Assembly (NCBI GenBank): GCA_938003765.1
Contig: CALKYE010000254.1
Span: forward strand, 43,362 to 107,361
Direction of reading: 5' to 3'
Length of the DNA stretch: 64,000 nt
Source: an uncultured Planctomycetia bacterium
Lineage (GTDB): Bacteria > Planctomycetota > UBA1135 > GCA-002686595
Numbering within the stretch: the stretch's first letter is position 1; the number at the start of each line of letters is the position of its first letter. The notes beneath the pieces were generated by a model. The model was given only the letters and a program-made list of their open reading frames with translations. It did not search any database and had not been told where the DNA came from. This document shows positions 46,475-56,000 of the stretch, in pieces. A program made the translations under genes and the position numbers.

Positions 46475-47116
46475 ATGCCGCCCATCGAGCCCGCGCACGC
46501 GTCGCAGACCGACGCCACCGTCCTCGACGACGCCCAGGAGCGCTCGCTGCTCGAGCGGCTGCGCGCGGGCGACGAGCGCGCGTTCGAGGAGCTGGTCGCG
46601 CGCTTCGCGGGGCGCATGCTCGCGGCCTCGCGCCGGATCCTGCGCTCGGACGAGGAGGCCCAGGACGCCGTGCAGGACGCGTTCCTCTCCGCCTTCAAGG
46701 CGCTCGACAGCTTCCAGGGCGACTCGCGCTTGGGCACCTGGCTGCACCGCATCGCGATCAACGCGGCCCTGATGCGGCTGCGCACCGTCAAGCGCCGCGG
46801 CGAGCGCGACGAGCAGTCGCTCCTGCCGAACTTCGCCGAGGACGGCCATCACGAGGTGGCCCCGCGTCGCTGGTCCGAGCCGGACACGCAGCGCATCGAG
46901 ATCGAGGAGACCCGCGCGCTGGTGCGGGCCAAGATCGACGAGCTGCCGGACGGCTACCGCCTCCCGCTCGTGCTGCGCGATCTCGAAGGGTTGAGCAACG
47001 AAGAGCTCGCGCAGCGCCTGGGTGTCACGGTCAACGCCGCCAAGATCCGCCTGCACCGCGCGCGGCAAGCGCTGCGCACGCTGCTCGACCCGCACTTCGG
47101 AGCCGCGGGAGCATGA
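46475..47116 (+). CDS. RNA polymerase sigma factor, ECF family
   Basis: 213 residues from ATG 46475, with a TACCGT -10-like element eleven bases before it. The frame is open further upstream, but that part lacks family features. Region 2: 'AFEELVARFAGRMLAASRRILRSDEEAQDAVQDAFLSAFKALDSFQGDSRLGTWLHRIAINAALMRLR' is canonical for ECF factors. Region 4: 'LPDGYRLPLVLRDLEGLSNEELAQRLGVTVNAAKIRLHRARQALR'. It is followed 76 bases later by a zinc-finger anti-sigma-like gene, so the two probably form a regulatory pair. The target promoters are unknown. Confidence 0.94.
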   Translation: MPPIEPAHASQTDATVLDDAQERSLLERLRAGDERAFEELVARFAGRMLAASRRILRSDEEAQDAVQDAFLSAFKALDSFQGDSRLGTWLHRIAINAALMRLRTVKRRGERDEQSLLPNFAEDGHHEVAPRRWSEPDTQRIEIEETRALVRAKIDELPDGYRLPLVLRDLEGLSNEELAQRLGVTVNAAKIRLHRARQALRTLLDPHFGAAGA

Positions 47117-47192
47117 AGTCCGTCGAATCGTTCGCATGCGTAACGGTCTGTGCGGCCGGGCATCGGATGAGTGGAAACGTGAGTCGAACAGC

Positions 47193-47567
47193 GTGAACTG
47201 CAGTCAATTCAAAGCGGCCATCGAAGCCCTGCGCGCTGGAGCGCCCGGCGCCGCCGTGTGTGATCAGTTCCGCGCGCACGCGCGCTCCTGTCCGACGTGC
47301 GCGAGCGAGTTCGCGCCGCTGCTCACCACCAAGTGCCAGCAGATCACGGACTTTCTGTCCGAGTACTTCGAGGGGCAGTTGGGCGACGAAGAGCGCCGCG
47401 TGTTCGAGTTCCACATGCAGGCGTGCCCCGAGTGCAAGTGCTACCTCGACAGCTACCGCGAGTCGATCCGACTCGCGCGCGACTGCGCGCAGCCCGCGCC
47501 GCCGCCGCCCCAGCGCCTGATCGACGCGATCTTGGCCGCGCGCCGCGGTCAGTGCTCGAACGGCTGA
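47193..47567 (+). CDS. Soluble anti-sigma-like protein with two tandem zinc-finger (HxxxCxxC) modules
   Basis: 124 residues from GTG 47193, which gives the 'M-N-C' opening usual for ZAS anti-sigma domains. An ATG at 47136 would add 19 residues of unrelated character. Two modules are visible: C3...H29-ARS-C33-PT-C36 and C48...H74-MQA-C78-PE-C81, each a Cys-(~25)-HxxxCxxC zinc site, the second preceded by 'ITDFLSEYFEGQLGDEERRVFEFH' (family: 'LxxYLDGELxxxExxxxExH'). There is no transmembrane segment after them, unlike membrane anti-sigmas, and a Pro-rich tail follows. It probably binds the sigma factor encoded upstream. Confidence 0.8.
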   Translation: MNCSQFKAAIEALRAGAPGAAVCDQFRAHARSCPTCASEFAPLLTTKCQQITDFLSEYFEGQLGDEERRVFEFHMQACPECKCYLDSYRESIRLARDCAQPAPPPPQRLIDAILAARRGQCSNG

Positions 47568-47628
47568 GCGCGCGGCGATAGTCGCAGGCGCCGAAGGCGC
47601 GAATGGTCCTGCACGCGGCGGCGTCGCG

Positions 47629-48060
47629 TCAGTTCAGCGCGAGGCGCGCGCCGACCAGCGGCAGTTGCGCGCGGCGCAGCCAGGCGACCAGTGCGCCCGC
47701 GACGAAGGTGACGAGCGCCAGCGCGAACAACAGGCCGCCGTCGCTCTCGCCGTCGACGACGATCTCGACGCCCAGTTGCGTGAGGTGCGAGCCGATGGCG
47801 CCCGCCATCACGCCCATCGCCAGCACGCCGCCGATTGCGGCGGTGCGCGGCGCGAGCAGCAGCGCCACCGCGATGAGCTCGACCACGCCGCTGGCGATGC
47901 GGCCCCACGGCTCGGCGCCGAGCGTCTCGAAGATGTGCACGGACTCGGGCGCGCCGCTGAACTTGAAGAACAGCGTCTGCCCGAGGATCACCGCGGCGAC
48001 GATCTGCGCGCTCCACGCAACGCGCTTGGCGCCGCGGCTGAGGTCGGTCGGATGCGCCAC
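47629..48060 (-). CDS. DoxX-like membrane protein
   Basis: 143 residues from a GTG start, with four predicted membrane helices (about 14-32, 56-72, 76-94, 108-128). The 'QIVAAVILGQTLFFKFSGAPESVHIFETLG' opening and 'RIASGVVELIAVALLLAPRTAAIGGVLAMGVMAGAIGSHL' are typical of the DoxX/DUF4267-like superfamily, whose members are small membrane proteins of unclear, sometimes redox-related, role. Second gene of a two-gene minus-strand operon with the YHS protein, three bases downstream of its stop. Confidence 0.83.
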   Translation of the reverse strand: MAHPTDLSRGAKRVAWSAQIVAAVILGQTLFFKFSGAPESVHIFETLGAEPWGRIASGVVELIAVALLLAPRTAAIGGVLAMGVMAGAIGSHLTQLGVEIVVDGESDGGLLFALALVTFVAGALVAWLRRAQLPLVGARLALN

Positions 48061-48063
48061 GGA

Positions 48064-48642
48064 TCAGGCCTCCGTCGCCGCGAACGTCGCAGCGCTCGCG
48101 TCCAACTGCTTCGGCGCGGGCTTCTCGAGGATCGACTTCCAGCTCGAGTTGGCCTTGGTCGCCAGCGCGGCTTCGTCCTTGATCCACTTCTCGCGCGTGT
48201 CGTTGAAGAACGACTTGTAGAACAGGTGGAGCTTGCCGTCGGTGATCTTGAACGACTTGGGATCGATCTCGACCTTCTCGCCCTGCGCCATCGCATAGGC
48301 GCACCAACCGCCGTACTGCGGTTCGAAGCGGTCGGGCGTCTTGAGGAACAGCGTCTTGTTGGCCTCGCTCGCGAAGCGGTACACGACGCCCTTGTGCGTG
48401 ACGCTGATCTTGTCCGAGCCCTTGAGCGGTTTGCCGCCGCCCTCGGGGAAGTACGCGACCGGGTCGTAGCCCTCGATGGCGAGCTTGTTCTTGTCGAGGT
48501 TGAAGTGCTTCACGTCGCGCTCGCCGTCCTGTTGCAGCGCGTAGGGCGTCGAGCTCTGCGCCTGCGGCGAAGCCGCCGCGGCGTGGGGGAATGCGAGTCC
48601 GGCGAGGATCGAGAATGCGACGATGGCTGAGGAGCGGAGCAT
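48064..48642 (-). CDS. Secreted YHS-domain protein
   Basis: 192 residues from ATG 48642. Signal peptide about 1-25 ('LAFPHAAAAS'). The YHS core is clear: 'KLAIEGYDPVAYFPEGGGKPLKGSDKISVTHKGVVYRFASEANKTLFLKTPDRFEPQYGGWCAYAMAQGEKVEIDP', with the 'GYDPVAYF' and 'P-x-x-F-x-P-Q-Y-G-G-x-C-A' motifs of the YHS family that often occurs with metal handling. The C-terminal ~60 residues are Lys/Ala-rich. It is cotranscribed with the DoxX gene. Function is not established. Confidence 0.85.
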   Translation of the reverse strand: MLRSSAIVAFSILAGLAFPHAAAASPQAQSSTPYALQQDGERDVKHFNLDKNKLAIEGYDPVAYFPEGGGKPLKGSDKISVTHKGVVYRFASEANKTLFLKTPDRFEPQYGGWCAYAMAQGEKVEIDPKSFKITDGKLHLFYKSFFNDTREKWIKDEAALATKANSSWKSILEKPAPKQLDASAATFAATEA

Positions 48643-49031
48643 GGCGGTGCGACGGTCGTGGGTGGCGTGGCGAAGGCGCCCGGAGGGTCGAGCGGCGGCG
48701 GTTGGATGCGCTCGCCGCGGCCCGGTTTCCCGCGCGCGGATTTCTGCTCTGCGCCGTCGTCTGGGCGCCTTGACCGTTTTGAGAATCGGCGAGTAGTCTC
48801 CAGTGGTGCGGCGACCGCGGGGTCGCCCGTCCGAGGCCTCCCAACGTCCCCGAGCCCGCTCGAGAGCGGCACGCAACGAGTCAGCCAGCGCCCGTCGATT
48901 CCTTCGACCCCTTTGCGCGCCTCGCTGCGACCCACGCCCAGCCTCGACGAATCGCCTCGACGATCTGCTTCGACGACCCGCGTCCCATGGCGTTCCCTCG
49001 CGCCCTTTCGCTGCCGCTGCGCAGCCACGTG

Positions 49032-49059
49032 TTGCGCCCGCACTCGCGACCGCTAGACC
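49032..49059 (+). promoter_or_regulatory. Candidate promoter of the RRM gene
   Basis: TTGCGC (49032-49037), a 16-base spacer and TAGACC (49054-49059) followed by GCGCCG. The -10 part matches the recurring TAGACT-CCGCGCC pattern. It would give a leader of about 175 bases. Confidence 0.35.
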
Positions 49060-49089
49060 GCGCCGTCCGTTCACTCGCGTTCGATTCGA

Positions 49090-49229
49090 CTGTGTCCAAC
49101 GCACACAGAGTCGAGCACGTCATCGTCGCTGCCCCCGGCTTCTCGCGCACGACCTCGAACGACGGCTGGCAGCCGTCGGCGCGCGTGCAGGCCGTGGACC
49201 GCGCGCTCCTCTCGCACGTCGAGGTCCAC
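49090..49229 (+). promoter_or_regulatory. Three consecutive stem-loops in the RRM gene leader
   Basis: CTGTGT/ACACAG (49090-49108), CGACGGCT-GGC-AGCCGTCG (49160-49178, eight perfect pairs with a tight loop) and GTGGACC/GGTCCAC (49194-49229) lie within 150 bases before the ATG at 49240. They could mediate autoregulation or temperature control of the RNA-binding protein. Confidence 0.4.
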
Positions 49230-49239
49230 TGACAGCGTC

Positions 49240-49833
49240 ATGGCCTATCGGGCTTACGTCGGCAACATCCCGTTCACGTTCACCAAGGCGGACCTCGAGG
49301 GTCTGTTCAAGTCGTTCGGCGTCGTGAAGTCGACCGACATCATCATCGACCGCGAGACAGGGCGCTCCCGCGGCTTCGGCTTCGTCGAGATGGAGACGGC
49401 CGAGCAACTCGCCGCCGCCATCCAGGGCATGAACGGCTCGCTCGTGAACGGGCGGCCGCTCACCGTGAACGAAGCGCGCGAGCGCGAGCGTTCGGCCGGG
49501 CCGCCGCGCGGACCGGGCGGCTTCGCGCCGCGTCCGAGCGGAGATCGGCCGTTCAATTCCGATCGGCCGCCGCGCAGCTTCGATCGACCCGCGGGGGAGC
49601 GTTCCTTCGGCGATCGTCCGGCGCCCGGCGCCGCGCGACCTGGCGCTCCCAGCGGTCCCGGCGCCGCACGTCCGGCGAGCGATCGCGGCGCGGCCGGTCC
49701 TGGCCCCGGCGCCGGTCCGGGCAAGCGCGAGCGCGCGCCCGAACGCACTCCCGAGCGTCGCCATCCGAAGATGGACAGCTACGAGCGCGAGCACAAGGAC
49801 TGGCGGCGCTACAGCGACGACGACGACAGTTGA
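49240..49833 (+). CDS. RRM-type RNA-binding protein with Arg/Gly/Pro-rich tail
   Basis: 197 residues. One RRM domain (about 1-82): RNP2 'AYVGNIPF' (5-12) and RNP1 'RGFGFVEM' (about 44-51) are intact, with the usual 'TKADLEGLFKSFGVV' helix. The tail (about 85-175) is low-complexity, rich in Arg, Gly, Pro and Ala, with repeated 'SDRPFNSDRPPRSFDRP'-like units, then an acidic end (DDDDS). Bacterial RRM proteins of this size, as in cyanobacteria, bind single-stranded RNA and are often cold-induced. A structured leader upstream supports post-transcriptional control. Confidence 0.93.
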   Translation: MAYRAYVGNIPFTFTKADLEGLFKSFGVVKSTDIIIDRETGRSRGFGFVEMETAEQLAAAIQGMNGSLVNGRPLTVNEARERERSAGPPRGPGGFAPRPSGDRPFNSDRPPRSFDRPAGERSFGDRPAPGAARPGAPSGPGAARPASDRGAAGPGPGAGPGKRERAPERTPERRHPKMDSYEREHKDWRRYSDDDDS

Positions 49834-49896
49834 GCGCGACGCGCTCGCCGCGAGCCGATTCCGATGGCGGCCTCGACGCGCTCGGGACACGCGCAG

Positions 49897-49902
49897 TAGC
49901 CT
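49897..49902 (+). promoter_or_regulatory. Candidate -10 element TAGCCT close to a start codon
   Basis: AGTAGCCTCGCGCGCC with the hexamer ending only 12 bases before the ATG at 49915, so a transcript starting about seven bases downstream would be almost leaderless. Confidence 0.3.
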
Positions 49903-49914
49903 CGCGCGCCTCCC

Positions 49915-51150
49915 ATGCATCACAAGCGCACGACCTGCCGCGCCTGCGGCCGAGCTGACCTCGAGTTGTTCCTGCCGCTGGGCGACGTCGCGCTGGCGAA
50001 TTCGTTCTTGCGCACGCCCGAAGAGTTCGCCGCCGAGCGCCGATTTCCGCTCGAGGTCTACTTCTGCCGCACCTGCACGATGGTGCAACTGGCGGACGTG
50101 ATCGACCCCACGGCGCTGTTCAGCAACTACCTGTACGTCACCGGCACCAGCGACACGATCGCGGCGCACAACGTCGGCTACGCCAAGGCCGTGGTCGAGC
50201 TGACCGGCGCGGGGAAGAGCGAGCTGGTGGTCGAGGTCGCCTCCAACGACGGCTCGCTGCTGCGCCGCTTCCAGGATCACGGCGTGCGCACGCTCGGCGT
50301 CGAGCCCGCGACCAACATCGCGGCGGGCGCGAACGCCGCCGGAGTGCCGACCGTCAACCGCTTCTTCGACTCGCGCTGCGCTCGCGAGCTGCGCGCCGAG
50401 CACGGCCCCGCGCGCGCGGTGATCGGCAACAACGTGCTGGCGCACGTCGACGATCCGGTCGACCTCCTGCGCGGCTTCAAGGAGCTGCTCGACGAGCGCG
50501 GACTGGCGATCGTCGAAGTCCCCGAGCTGGCCGAGTTCGTCGAGCGCCTGGAGTACGACACCGTCTACCACGAGCACCTCTCGTACTTCTCGGTGACGAG
50601 CCTGATGCGCGTGTGCGAAGAGGCCGGACTGCGCATCGTGCGCGTCGACCGCGTGCCCGTGCACGGCGGCTCGGTGCGCATGTTCGCCGCGCCGGTCGAG
50701 CGCGTGCGCGAACACGCGTCGGACGTGCGCGAGCTCTCGCGCGCCGAGCACGAGAGCGGCATGGCGAGCCCCGCGCGGCTGCGCCGCTTCGCCGACGACG
50801 TGCGCGAGAATCGCCGCGCGCTGCTCGAGCTGCTCGACGGACTGCTCGCGCAGGGCAAGACCCTCGGCGGCTACGGCGCGCCGGCCAAGGGCAACACGCT
50901 GCTCAACTACTGCGGCATCGGCGTCGATCGCTTGCCGTGGACCGTCGACAAGAGCCCGCTCAAGGTCGGGCTCTACACGCCCGGCTCGCACATCCCGGTG
51001 CTGCCCGCCACTGAGTTGCTCGCGCGTCAGCCCGACTACTGCCTGATCCTGGCCTGGAACTTCGCCGACGAGATCCGCCGCCAGCAGGCCGAGTACGCGC
51101 GCCGCGGCGGGAAGTTCATCCTGCCGATCCCGTCTCCGCGCGTGGTTTGA
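49915..51150 (+). CDS. Class I SAM-dependent C-methyltransferase, probably acting on an NDP-deoxysugar
   Basis: 411 residues. The three-part architecture of sugar C-methyltransferases (NovU/TylC3-like) is visible. An N-terminal zinc-binding domain has Cys pairs (CRACG at about 8-12, CRTC at about 56-59). A Rossmann SAM-binding domain has 'LVVEVASNDGSLLRRFQDHGVRTLGVEPA' (about 102-130) and 'VIGNNVLAHVDDPVDLLRGFKELLDERGLAIVEVPEL'. The C-terminal domain has 'VYHEHLSYFSVTSL' and 'GKTLGGYGAPAKGNTLLNYCGI'. Such enzymes add a C-3 methyl branch to keto-deoxysugars. No other sugar genes adjoin it, but a CDP-glucose pathway gene appears at the window's right edge. Confidence 0.9.
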   Translation: MHHKRTTCRACGRADLELFLPLGDVALANSFLRTPEEFAAERRFPLEVYFCRTCTMVQLADVIDPTALFSNYLYVTGTSDTIAAHNVGYAKAVVELTGAGKSELVVEVASNDGSLLRRFQDHGVRTLGVEPATNIAAGANAAGVPTVNRFFDSRCARELRAEHGPARAVIGNNVLAHVDDPVDLLRGFKELLDERGLAIVEVPELAEFVERLEYDTVYHEHLSYFSVTSLMRVCEEAGLRIVRVDRVPVHGGSVRMFAAPVERVREHASDVRELSRAEHESGMASPARLRRFADDVRENRRALLELLDGLLAQGKTLGGYGAPAKGNTLLNYCGIGVDRLPWTVDKSPLKVGLYTPGSHIPVLPATELLARQPDYCLILAWNFADEIRRQQAEYARRGGKFILPIPSPRVV

Positions 51151-51247
51151 TTCGACGCTCGTTCGCGCTGCGAACTCGTCGCGCCAGACCGCTGCGACCA
51201 CGGCGCGCCGACTGCTCGTGGAACTGCTCTCCACGAGCGGAAGTACC

Positions 51248-51652
51248 ATGAACGCAGTGAACAGCAATTCGTTCGAGAGGCGCTCGGTGGCCAAGTCGCT
51301 CGAGCGCGGCTTCACACGAAGGCGCGCGCTGTCGTTGGGAGCGGTCGTCGCGGCTTCGACGCTCGCCGGATGTCCGGGAGCGAGCTTCACCGTCCACTCG
51401 ACTTGGCCCAACGGCAGGCTCTCCGTTCTCCGCGGAGAGGCCGACTCGGCGCGAATGCGAATGGGCCTGTGGGTCTACTACGCGCCGGATGGCTCGGTTG
51501 AGTACGAGCGCAAGAGCGCAGACGGGAACGTCATCACGGCCACCGGCGTTTACGAGCATGGCAAGCGAGTGCGAATGCCGACCAGCGAAGAGCTCGCCGC
51601 GGCGCGAGTGCGCGCGGACCTGCTCGAACAGCACCTGCGGCGTCCACGTTGA
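51248..51652 (+). CDS. Small lipoprotein with Tat-like signal and MORN_2/YwqK-like repeat
   Basis: 134 residues from ATG 51248; a GTG at 51218 in frame is possible. The N-terminus has 'TRRRALSLGAVVAASTLAGC', a twin-arginine-like motif followed by a lipobox LAGC. The mature part contains 'GLWVYYAPDGSVEYERKSADGNVITATGVYEHGKRVRMPT', which resembles the MORN_2 repeats ('G-x-W-x-x-Y-x-x-x-G-x-x-x') of YwqK-like proteins. The C-terminus is a short helix. Function unknown. Confidence 0.65.
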   Translation: MNAVNSNSFERRSVAKSLERGFTRRRALSLGAVVAASTLAGCPGASFTVHSTWPNGRLSVLRGEADSARMRMGLWVYYAPDGSVEYERKSADGNVITATGVYEHGKRVRMPTSEELAAARVRADLLEQHLRRPR

Positions 51653-51880
51653 GCCACGCGACAGGTCGCGCGCGGGCCTCCGACATCGAGTAGGCCCGAC
51701 AGCGGCACTCTGTTCGATGTCCGCACGAAGCCGCGCCGCCGACGGCGCCGCAGGTTCGCGAGCCCTGCGAAGCTGCACTGGCGCCGCAATCGGGTGCAAC
51801 GTCGGCGCGGCTCGCGAACGGCAAGTACGATGGGCTCCGCTCGGCCGCGCGGTGCGGCCTACTCCCAGGAGCACGAATCC

Positions 51881-52882
51881 ATGCGAACCCAACTTCTTGC
51901 GTTGACCGTTGCCTTCGCAACGGCCGCCATTCCCACGGCTGCTGCTCAGTGCAGCACGCTCACCACGCTGGTGGCGCCGAACAACGGCCTCAGCGGCAAC
52001 TCCCAGGTCCTGTTCGACCTGCAAGTCATCAACCCTGCTGGCATCCAGATCCAGGCGATCGACTCCGTGCCGTCGTCAGGCGCCGGCGTGGCGTTCACGA
52101 TCGACTTCTACACCTGCCCGTCGACCTACATCGGCAACGACTTGAACTCGGCGGTGTGGACCTTCCGCGGCACGGGCCAAGGCGTGTCGAACGGCAACAC
52201 GGTGACGGCCTTCGTCGATCTGACGGACTTCACGCTGCCCGCGGGGAGCTACGGCGTCGCGCTGAACGCCACCACCGGCGGGTTCCGCTACACCAACGGC
52301 ACCGGAGCGAACCAGAACTACTCCAACGCGGACCTCGCGCTCTCGCTCGGTATCTCGCACAGCGCGTGGTGGGGCGGAACGACCAACAACCCGCGCGTGT
52401 GGAACGGCACGATCCACTACTGCGCCGGTGGTCCGTCGGGGCCGATGCCCTATTGCACGGCTGGAACGAGCTCGAATGGTTGCGTTCCGTCGATCGACGC
52501 CTCGGCGCAGCCTTCGGCGACCTTCGCGACGCCGTGCGTGATCACGACGTCGAACGTGGAAGGGCAGAAGGCCGGCCTCAGCTTCTACGGCATCAACAAC
52601 AGCGGCTTCACGCCGCTGCCCTGGTCGCCGACGAGCAGCAGCTTCTTCTGCGTCAAGGGACCGACGCAGCGCACCTTCGCGCAGAGTTCCGGTGGAACCG
52701 CGGGCCAGTGCGACGGCGTGTTGACGCTCAACTGGAACTCCTTCCACGGCTCGTTCCCCGGCGCGCTCGGCACGCCTTTCACCGCCGGCGACAAGGTCTT
52801 CGTGCAGGCCTGGTATCGCGATCCGCCGGCGCCTCGCACGACCAACCTCAGCGATGGCGTCGAATTGACCGTGACGCCTTGA
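51881..52882 (+). CDS. Secreted protein consisting of a beta-domain and the shared C-terminal module
   Basis: 333 residues from ATG 51881, which opens a clear signal peptide (1-24, 'AIPTAAAQ'). Residues about 25-180 are a beta-rich domain of unknown family ('GNSQVLFDLQVINPAGIQIQAIDS', 'TIDFYTCPSTYIGNDLNSAVW', 'DFTLPAGSYGVALNA'). Residues about 189-333 are the best-conserved copy of the shared module: YC...NGC...GLSFYG...FCVKGPTQRTFAQSSGGTAGQCDG...LTLNW...VFVQAWYRDP...LSDGVELTV. A TACGAT at 51826-51831 is a possible -10. The 52933-52969 hairpin follows. Confidence 0.8.
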   Translation: MRTQLLALTVAFATAAIPTAAAQCSTLTTLVAPNNGLSGNSQVLFDLQVINPAGIQIQAIDSVPSSGAGVAFTIDFYTCPSTYIGNDLNSAVWTFRGTGQGVSNGNTVTAFVDLTDFTLPAGSYGVALNATTGGFRYTNGTGANQNYSNADLALSLGISHSAWWGGTTNNPRVWNGTIHYCAGGPSGPMPYCTAGTSSNGCVPSIDASAQPSATFATPCVITTSNVEGQKAGLSFYGINNSGFTPLPWSPTSSSFFCVKGPTQRTFAQSSGGTAGQCDGVLTLNWNSFHGSFPGALGTPFTAGDKVFVQAWYRDPPAPRTTNLSDGVELTVTP

Positions 52883-52932
52883 GCGCTGCGTCGGACGGCG
52901 CGCGCCGTTCGACGGACCGCTAGCACATCCCA

Positions 52933-52969
52933 GCGCCGCCGCCCCGGGGGTTCCCCGAGGCGGCGGCGC
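52933..52969 (+). terminator. Strong terminator-like hairpin
   Basis: GCGCCGCCGCC (52933-52943) pairs with GGCGGCGGCGC (52959-52969); inside, CGGGG/CCCCG adds five pairs after one C-A mismatch, leaving a GTT loop. It follows the gene ending at 52882. No T-run. Confidence 0.65.
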
Positions 52970-53062
52970 GCGCTTACCCAGCTCTTGAATGCTCGGCTGG
53001 CCCCGGGCTGGCGACAGGGCCACAATCTCGGCCCCTCTCGGCCGTCACCTCCTCCGCCGCGC

Positions 53063-56000
53063 ATGAACTCACTCTGCACCGCCGCTTTCGCGCTGCTCGC
53101 CTGTTCGCCACTGGCCCTCGCCCAGGCGCCCGAGCCCGCGCGCCCCGATGCGGTGCTGCTGCGCATGCCGGACGTGAGCGAGACGCAGGTCGTGTTCCGC
53201 TACGCGAACGATCTGTGGCTCGCGCCCAAGGAGGGCGGCGTCGCGCGTTCGCTGGCGTCGCCGGAGGGCGAGGAGTCGTTCCCCAAGTTCAGCCCCGACG
53301 GGCGGCGCATCGCGTTCGTCGCGAGCTACGACGGCGGCGCCGACCTGTACGTGCTCGACATCGACGGCGGCGTGCCGCAGCGCGTCACTTACCACCCATT
53401 CGCCGAGACGCTGTGCGACTGGCATCCCGACGGCAAGTCGTTGATCTACTTCTCGACTCAGGCCTCCGGACAGCAGCGCGCGCCGCGCATGTTCCGCGTG
53501 AGCGCCGAGGGCGGAGCGAGTGAGCCGCTGCCCGTGCCGTACGGAGTGTTCGGCGCGATCGACGACACCGGGTCGTGGCTGGCGTACACGCCCACCGCGC
53601 GCAGCGAGTTCCGCACGTGGAAGCGCTATCAAGGCGGGCTCGCCCAGGACGTGTGGCTGTTCAACCTCGTGACGCTCGAGGCGCGGCGCGTGACCGATCA
53701 CCCCGGCACCGACGCCTTGCCGCTGTGGCACGGGCACGAGCTGTACTTCCTCTCGGACCGCGACTCGAACGCGCGCTCGAACCTGTGGGTGTACGACACG
53801 CAGCGCAAGACGACGGCGCAGGTCACCGACTTCGTCGACGCCGACGTGCGTTTCCCCTCGGTCGGTCCGCAGGACATCGTGTTCGAGAACGGCGGCAAGC
53901 TGCACCGCTTCGAGTTCGCCACGCGGGTGACGCACCGCGTCGAGATCGCCATCGGCGGCGAGCGCCCGAGCCTGCGCCCGCAGACGCTGCGCCTCGAGGA
54001 CAACATCGAGAGCGTGACGCTCGGTCCTAACGCGCGGCGCGTGCTCGTCGACGCGCGCGGCGAGCTGTTCAGCGCCGCGGTGGAGGAGGGCGTTACGCGC
54101 AACCTCACGCGCACTGACGGCGTGGCCGAGCGCTATCCGTCCTGGAGCCCCGACGGCAAGTGGGTCGCGTTCTTCAGCGACGAGAGCGGCGAGTACGAGC
54201 TGTCCGTCATGGCCGCGGACGGTCGCGCGTTCCGCTGGCCGGGCGCGAGCGAGGATCAGACGCGCCGCACGCTGACCTCGATCGGCCCCGGCTGGAAGTA
54301 CCGTCCGACCTGGGCGCCCGACGCGGGCAGTCTCGCGTTCTGCAACCACGCCGGAGAGCTGTGGCGGCTCGAGCTCGCGAGCGGCGCGCTCACGCGCCTG
54401 GCCACGAACCCCGACGGGCAACCGCTGGCCATCGATTGGTCGGCGGACTCGCGCTGGATCACGTGGTCGATGCGCAGCACGCGCTCGCGACTCAGCGCGC
54501 TGTGGGTGTGCGACACGCGCGACGGCAGCGTGCGCGAACTCACCAGCGGCTTGTACGACGACCGCAGTCCGAGCTTCGACCGCGACGGCAAGTGGTTGTA
54601 CTTCGTCTCGACGCGCAGCTTCGAGCCGACCTACTCCGGCGTCGACGAGACCTGGATCTACGCCAACGGCGTGAACCTGATGGCAATGGCGCTGCGCAAG
54701 GACGTGAGCAATCCGTTCGCGCCGCGCGACACCAACGAAGAGGAGGAGTCGAAGAAGGACGCGAAGGACGGCGACAAGGACGACGCCGAAGAGGACGCGA
54801 GCGGCGCTGAGTCGTCGTCGACGCCGGCCGGTGAAGCGCAGGGCGCCGACAAGGGCGAGGCGGACGCGGAGGACAAGCGCGGCAAGGATGCGGCGGCAGC
54901 GGTGGAGATCGAGTTCGAAGGTCTCGAGGCGCGCACGGTGCAGTTGCCCGTCGACGCCGGCGTGCTCGACTCACCGGTGGGCGGCAATTCGAAGGTGTTC
55001 TATCTGCGGCGTCCGCGCGCTGGCTCCGGCGGCCGCGACGCGACGCTCGCGCAGTTCGCGATGAGCGCGAAGAAGAAGGAGCGCGTCGAGAAGACGGTGC
55101 TCAGCGGCGTGCGCGGGTTCCAACTCGCTGCGAAGGCTGAGAAGGCGCTCGTGCGCGTGAGTGACGGTTGGGCCGTGATCGAGGCCAAGCCCGAGCAGAA
55201 GGTCGAAGGCAAGCTCGATCTGTCGCGGCTCGAGGCCACGATCGACCCGCGCCGCGAGTGGACGCAGATCCTGTCCGACGCTCACCGGCTGATGCGCGAC
55301 TTCTTCTACGAGCCGACGCTGCACGGCGTCGACTGGGACAAGGTCCACGAGCGCTTCGAGCGCGCGCTCGCCGATGCGACGCACCGCGGCGACCTGCACT
55401 ACCTGCTCGGGGAGATGATCTCCGAACTCAACGTCGGCCACGCGTACAACCGCGGCTCGGCCGAGAGCGGGAACTCCAAGGCGCTGCTCGCGGGCCTGCT
55501 CGGCTGCGACTTCGCGCTCGAGGACGGCGCCTACCGCATCACGCGCATCCTCGGCGCCGGTTCGCCCGAGGTCGACGCGCGCTCACCGCTGGCGCAGCAC
55601 GGCGTCGACGCGCGCGTCGGCGATTGGCTGCTCGCGGTCAACGGACGAGCCGTCGACGCGTCGCGCGACGTGCACGCGGCGCTCCTGGGCCTCGCGGGCG
55701 CGTCGGTCGAGCTCACGCTCAACGAGCGGCCCGCGCTCGACGGGTCGGAGCGGCGCGTCGTCGTGACGCCGATCGAGAGCGACGCCGAGCTGCGCTACCG
55801 CGACTGGGTCGCGTCGCGCCGCGAGCAGGTGGCGCAACTCTCCGGCGGACGCGTCGGCTATGTGCACGTCCCCGACACCGGCGTGCGCGGCCAGAACGAG
55901 CTCGTGCGTCAGTTCGAATCGCAGATGGACAAGGACGCGCTCTTGATCGACGAGCGCTGGAACGGCGGCGGTCAGATCCCGACGCGCTTCATCGAACTCC

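Larger units (their letters stand above)
48643..49239. other. Divergent intergenic region with structured leader of the RRM gene
   Basis: About 600 bases. The left 390 bases hold nothing recognisable beyond TAGTCT at 48793-48798. The right part carries a candidate promoter (49032-49059) and three stem-loops before the RNA-binding protein start. An open frame covering part of it has poor codon bias. Confidence 0.4.

Noticed and set aside
48987..49232. Open frame just upstream of the RRM gene
   Set aside because: It overlaps the candidate promoter and hairpins, has no family feature and has mixed third-position composition.
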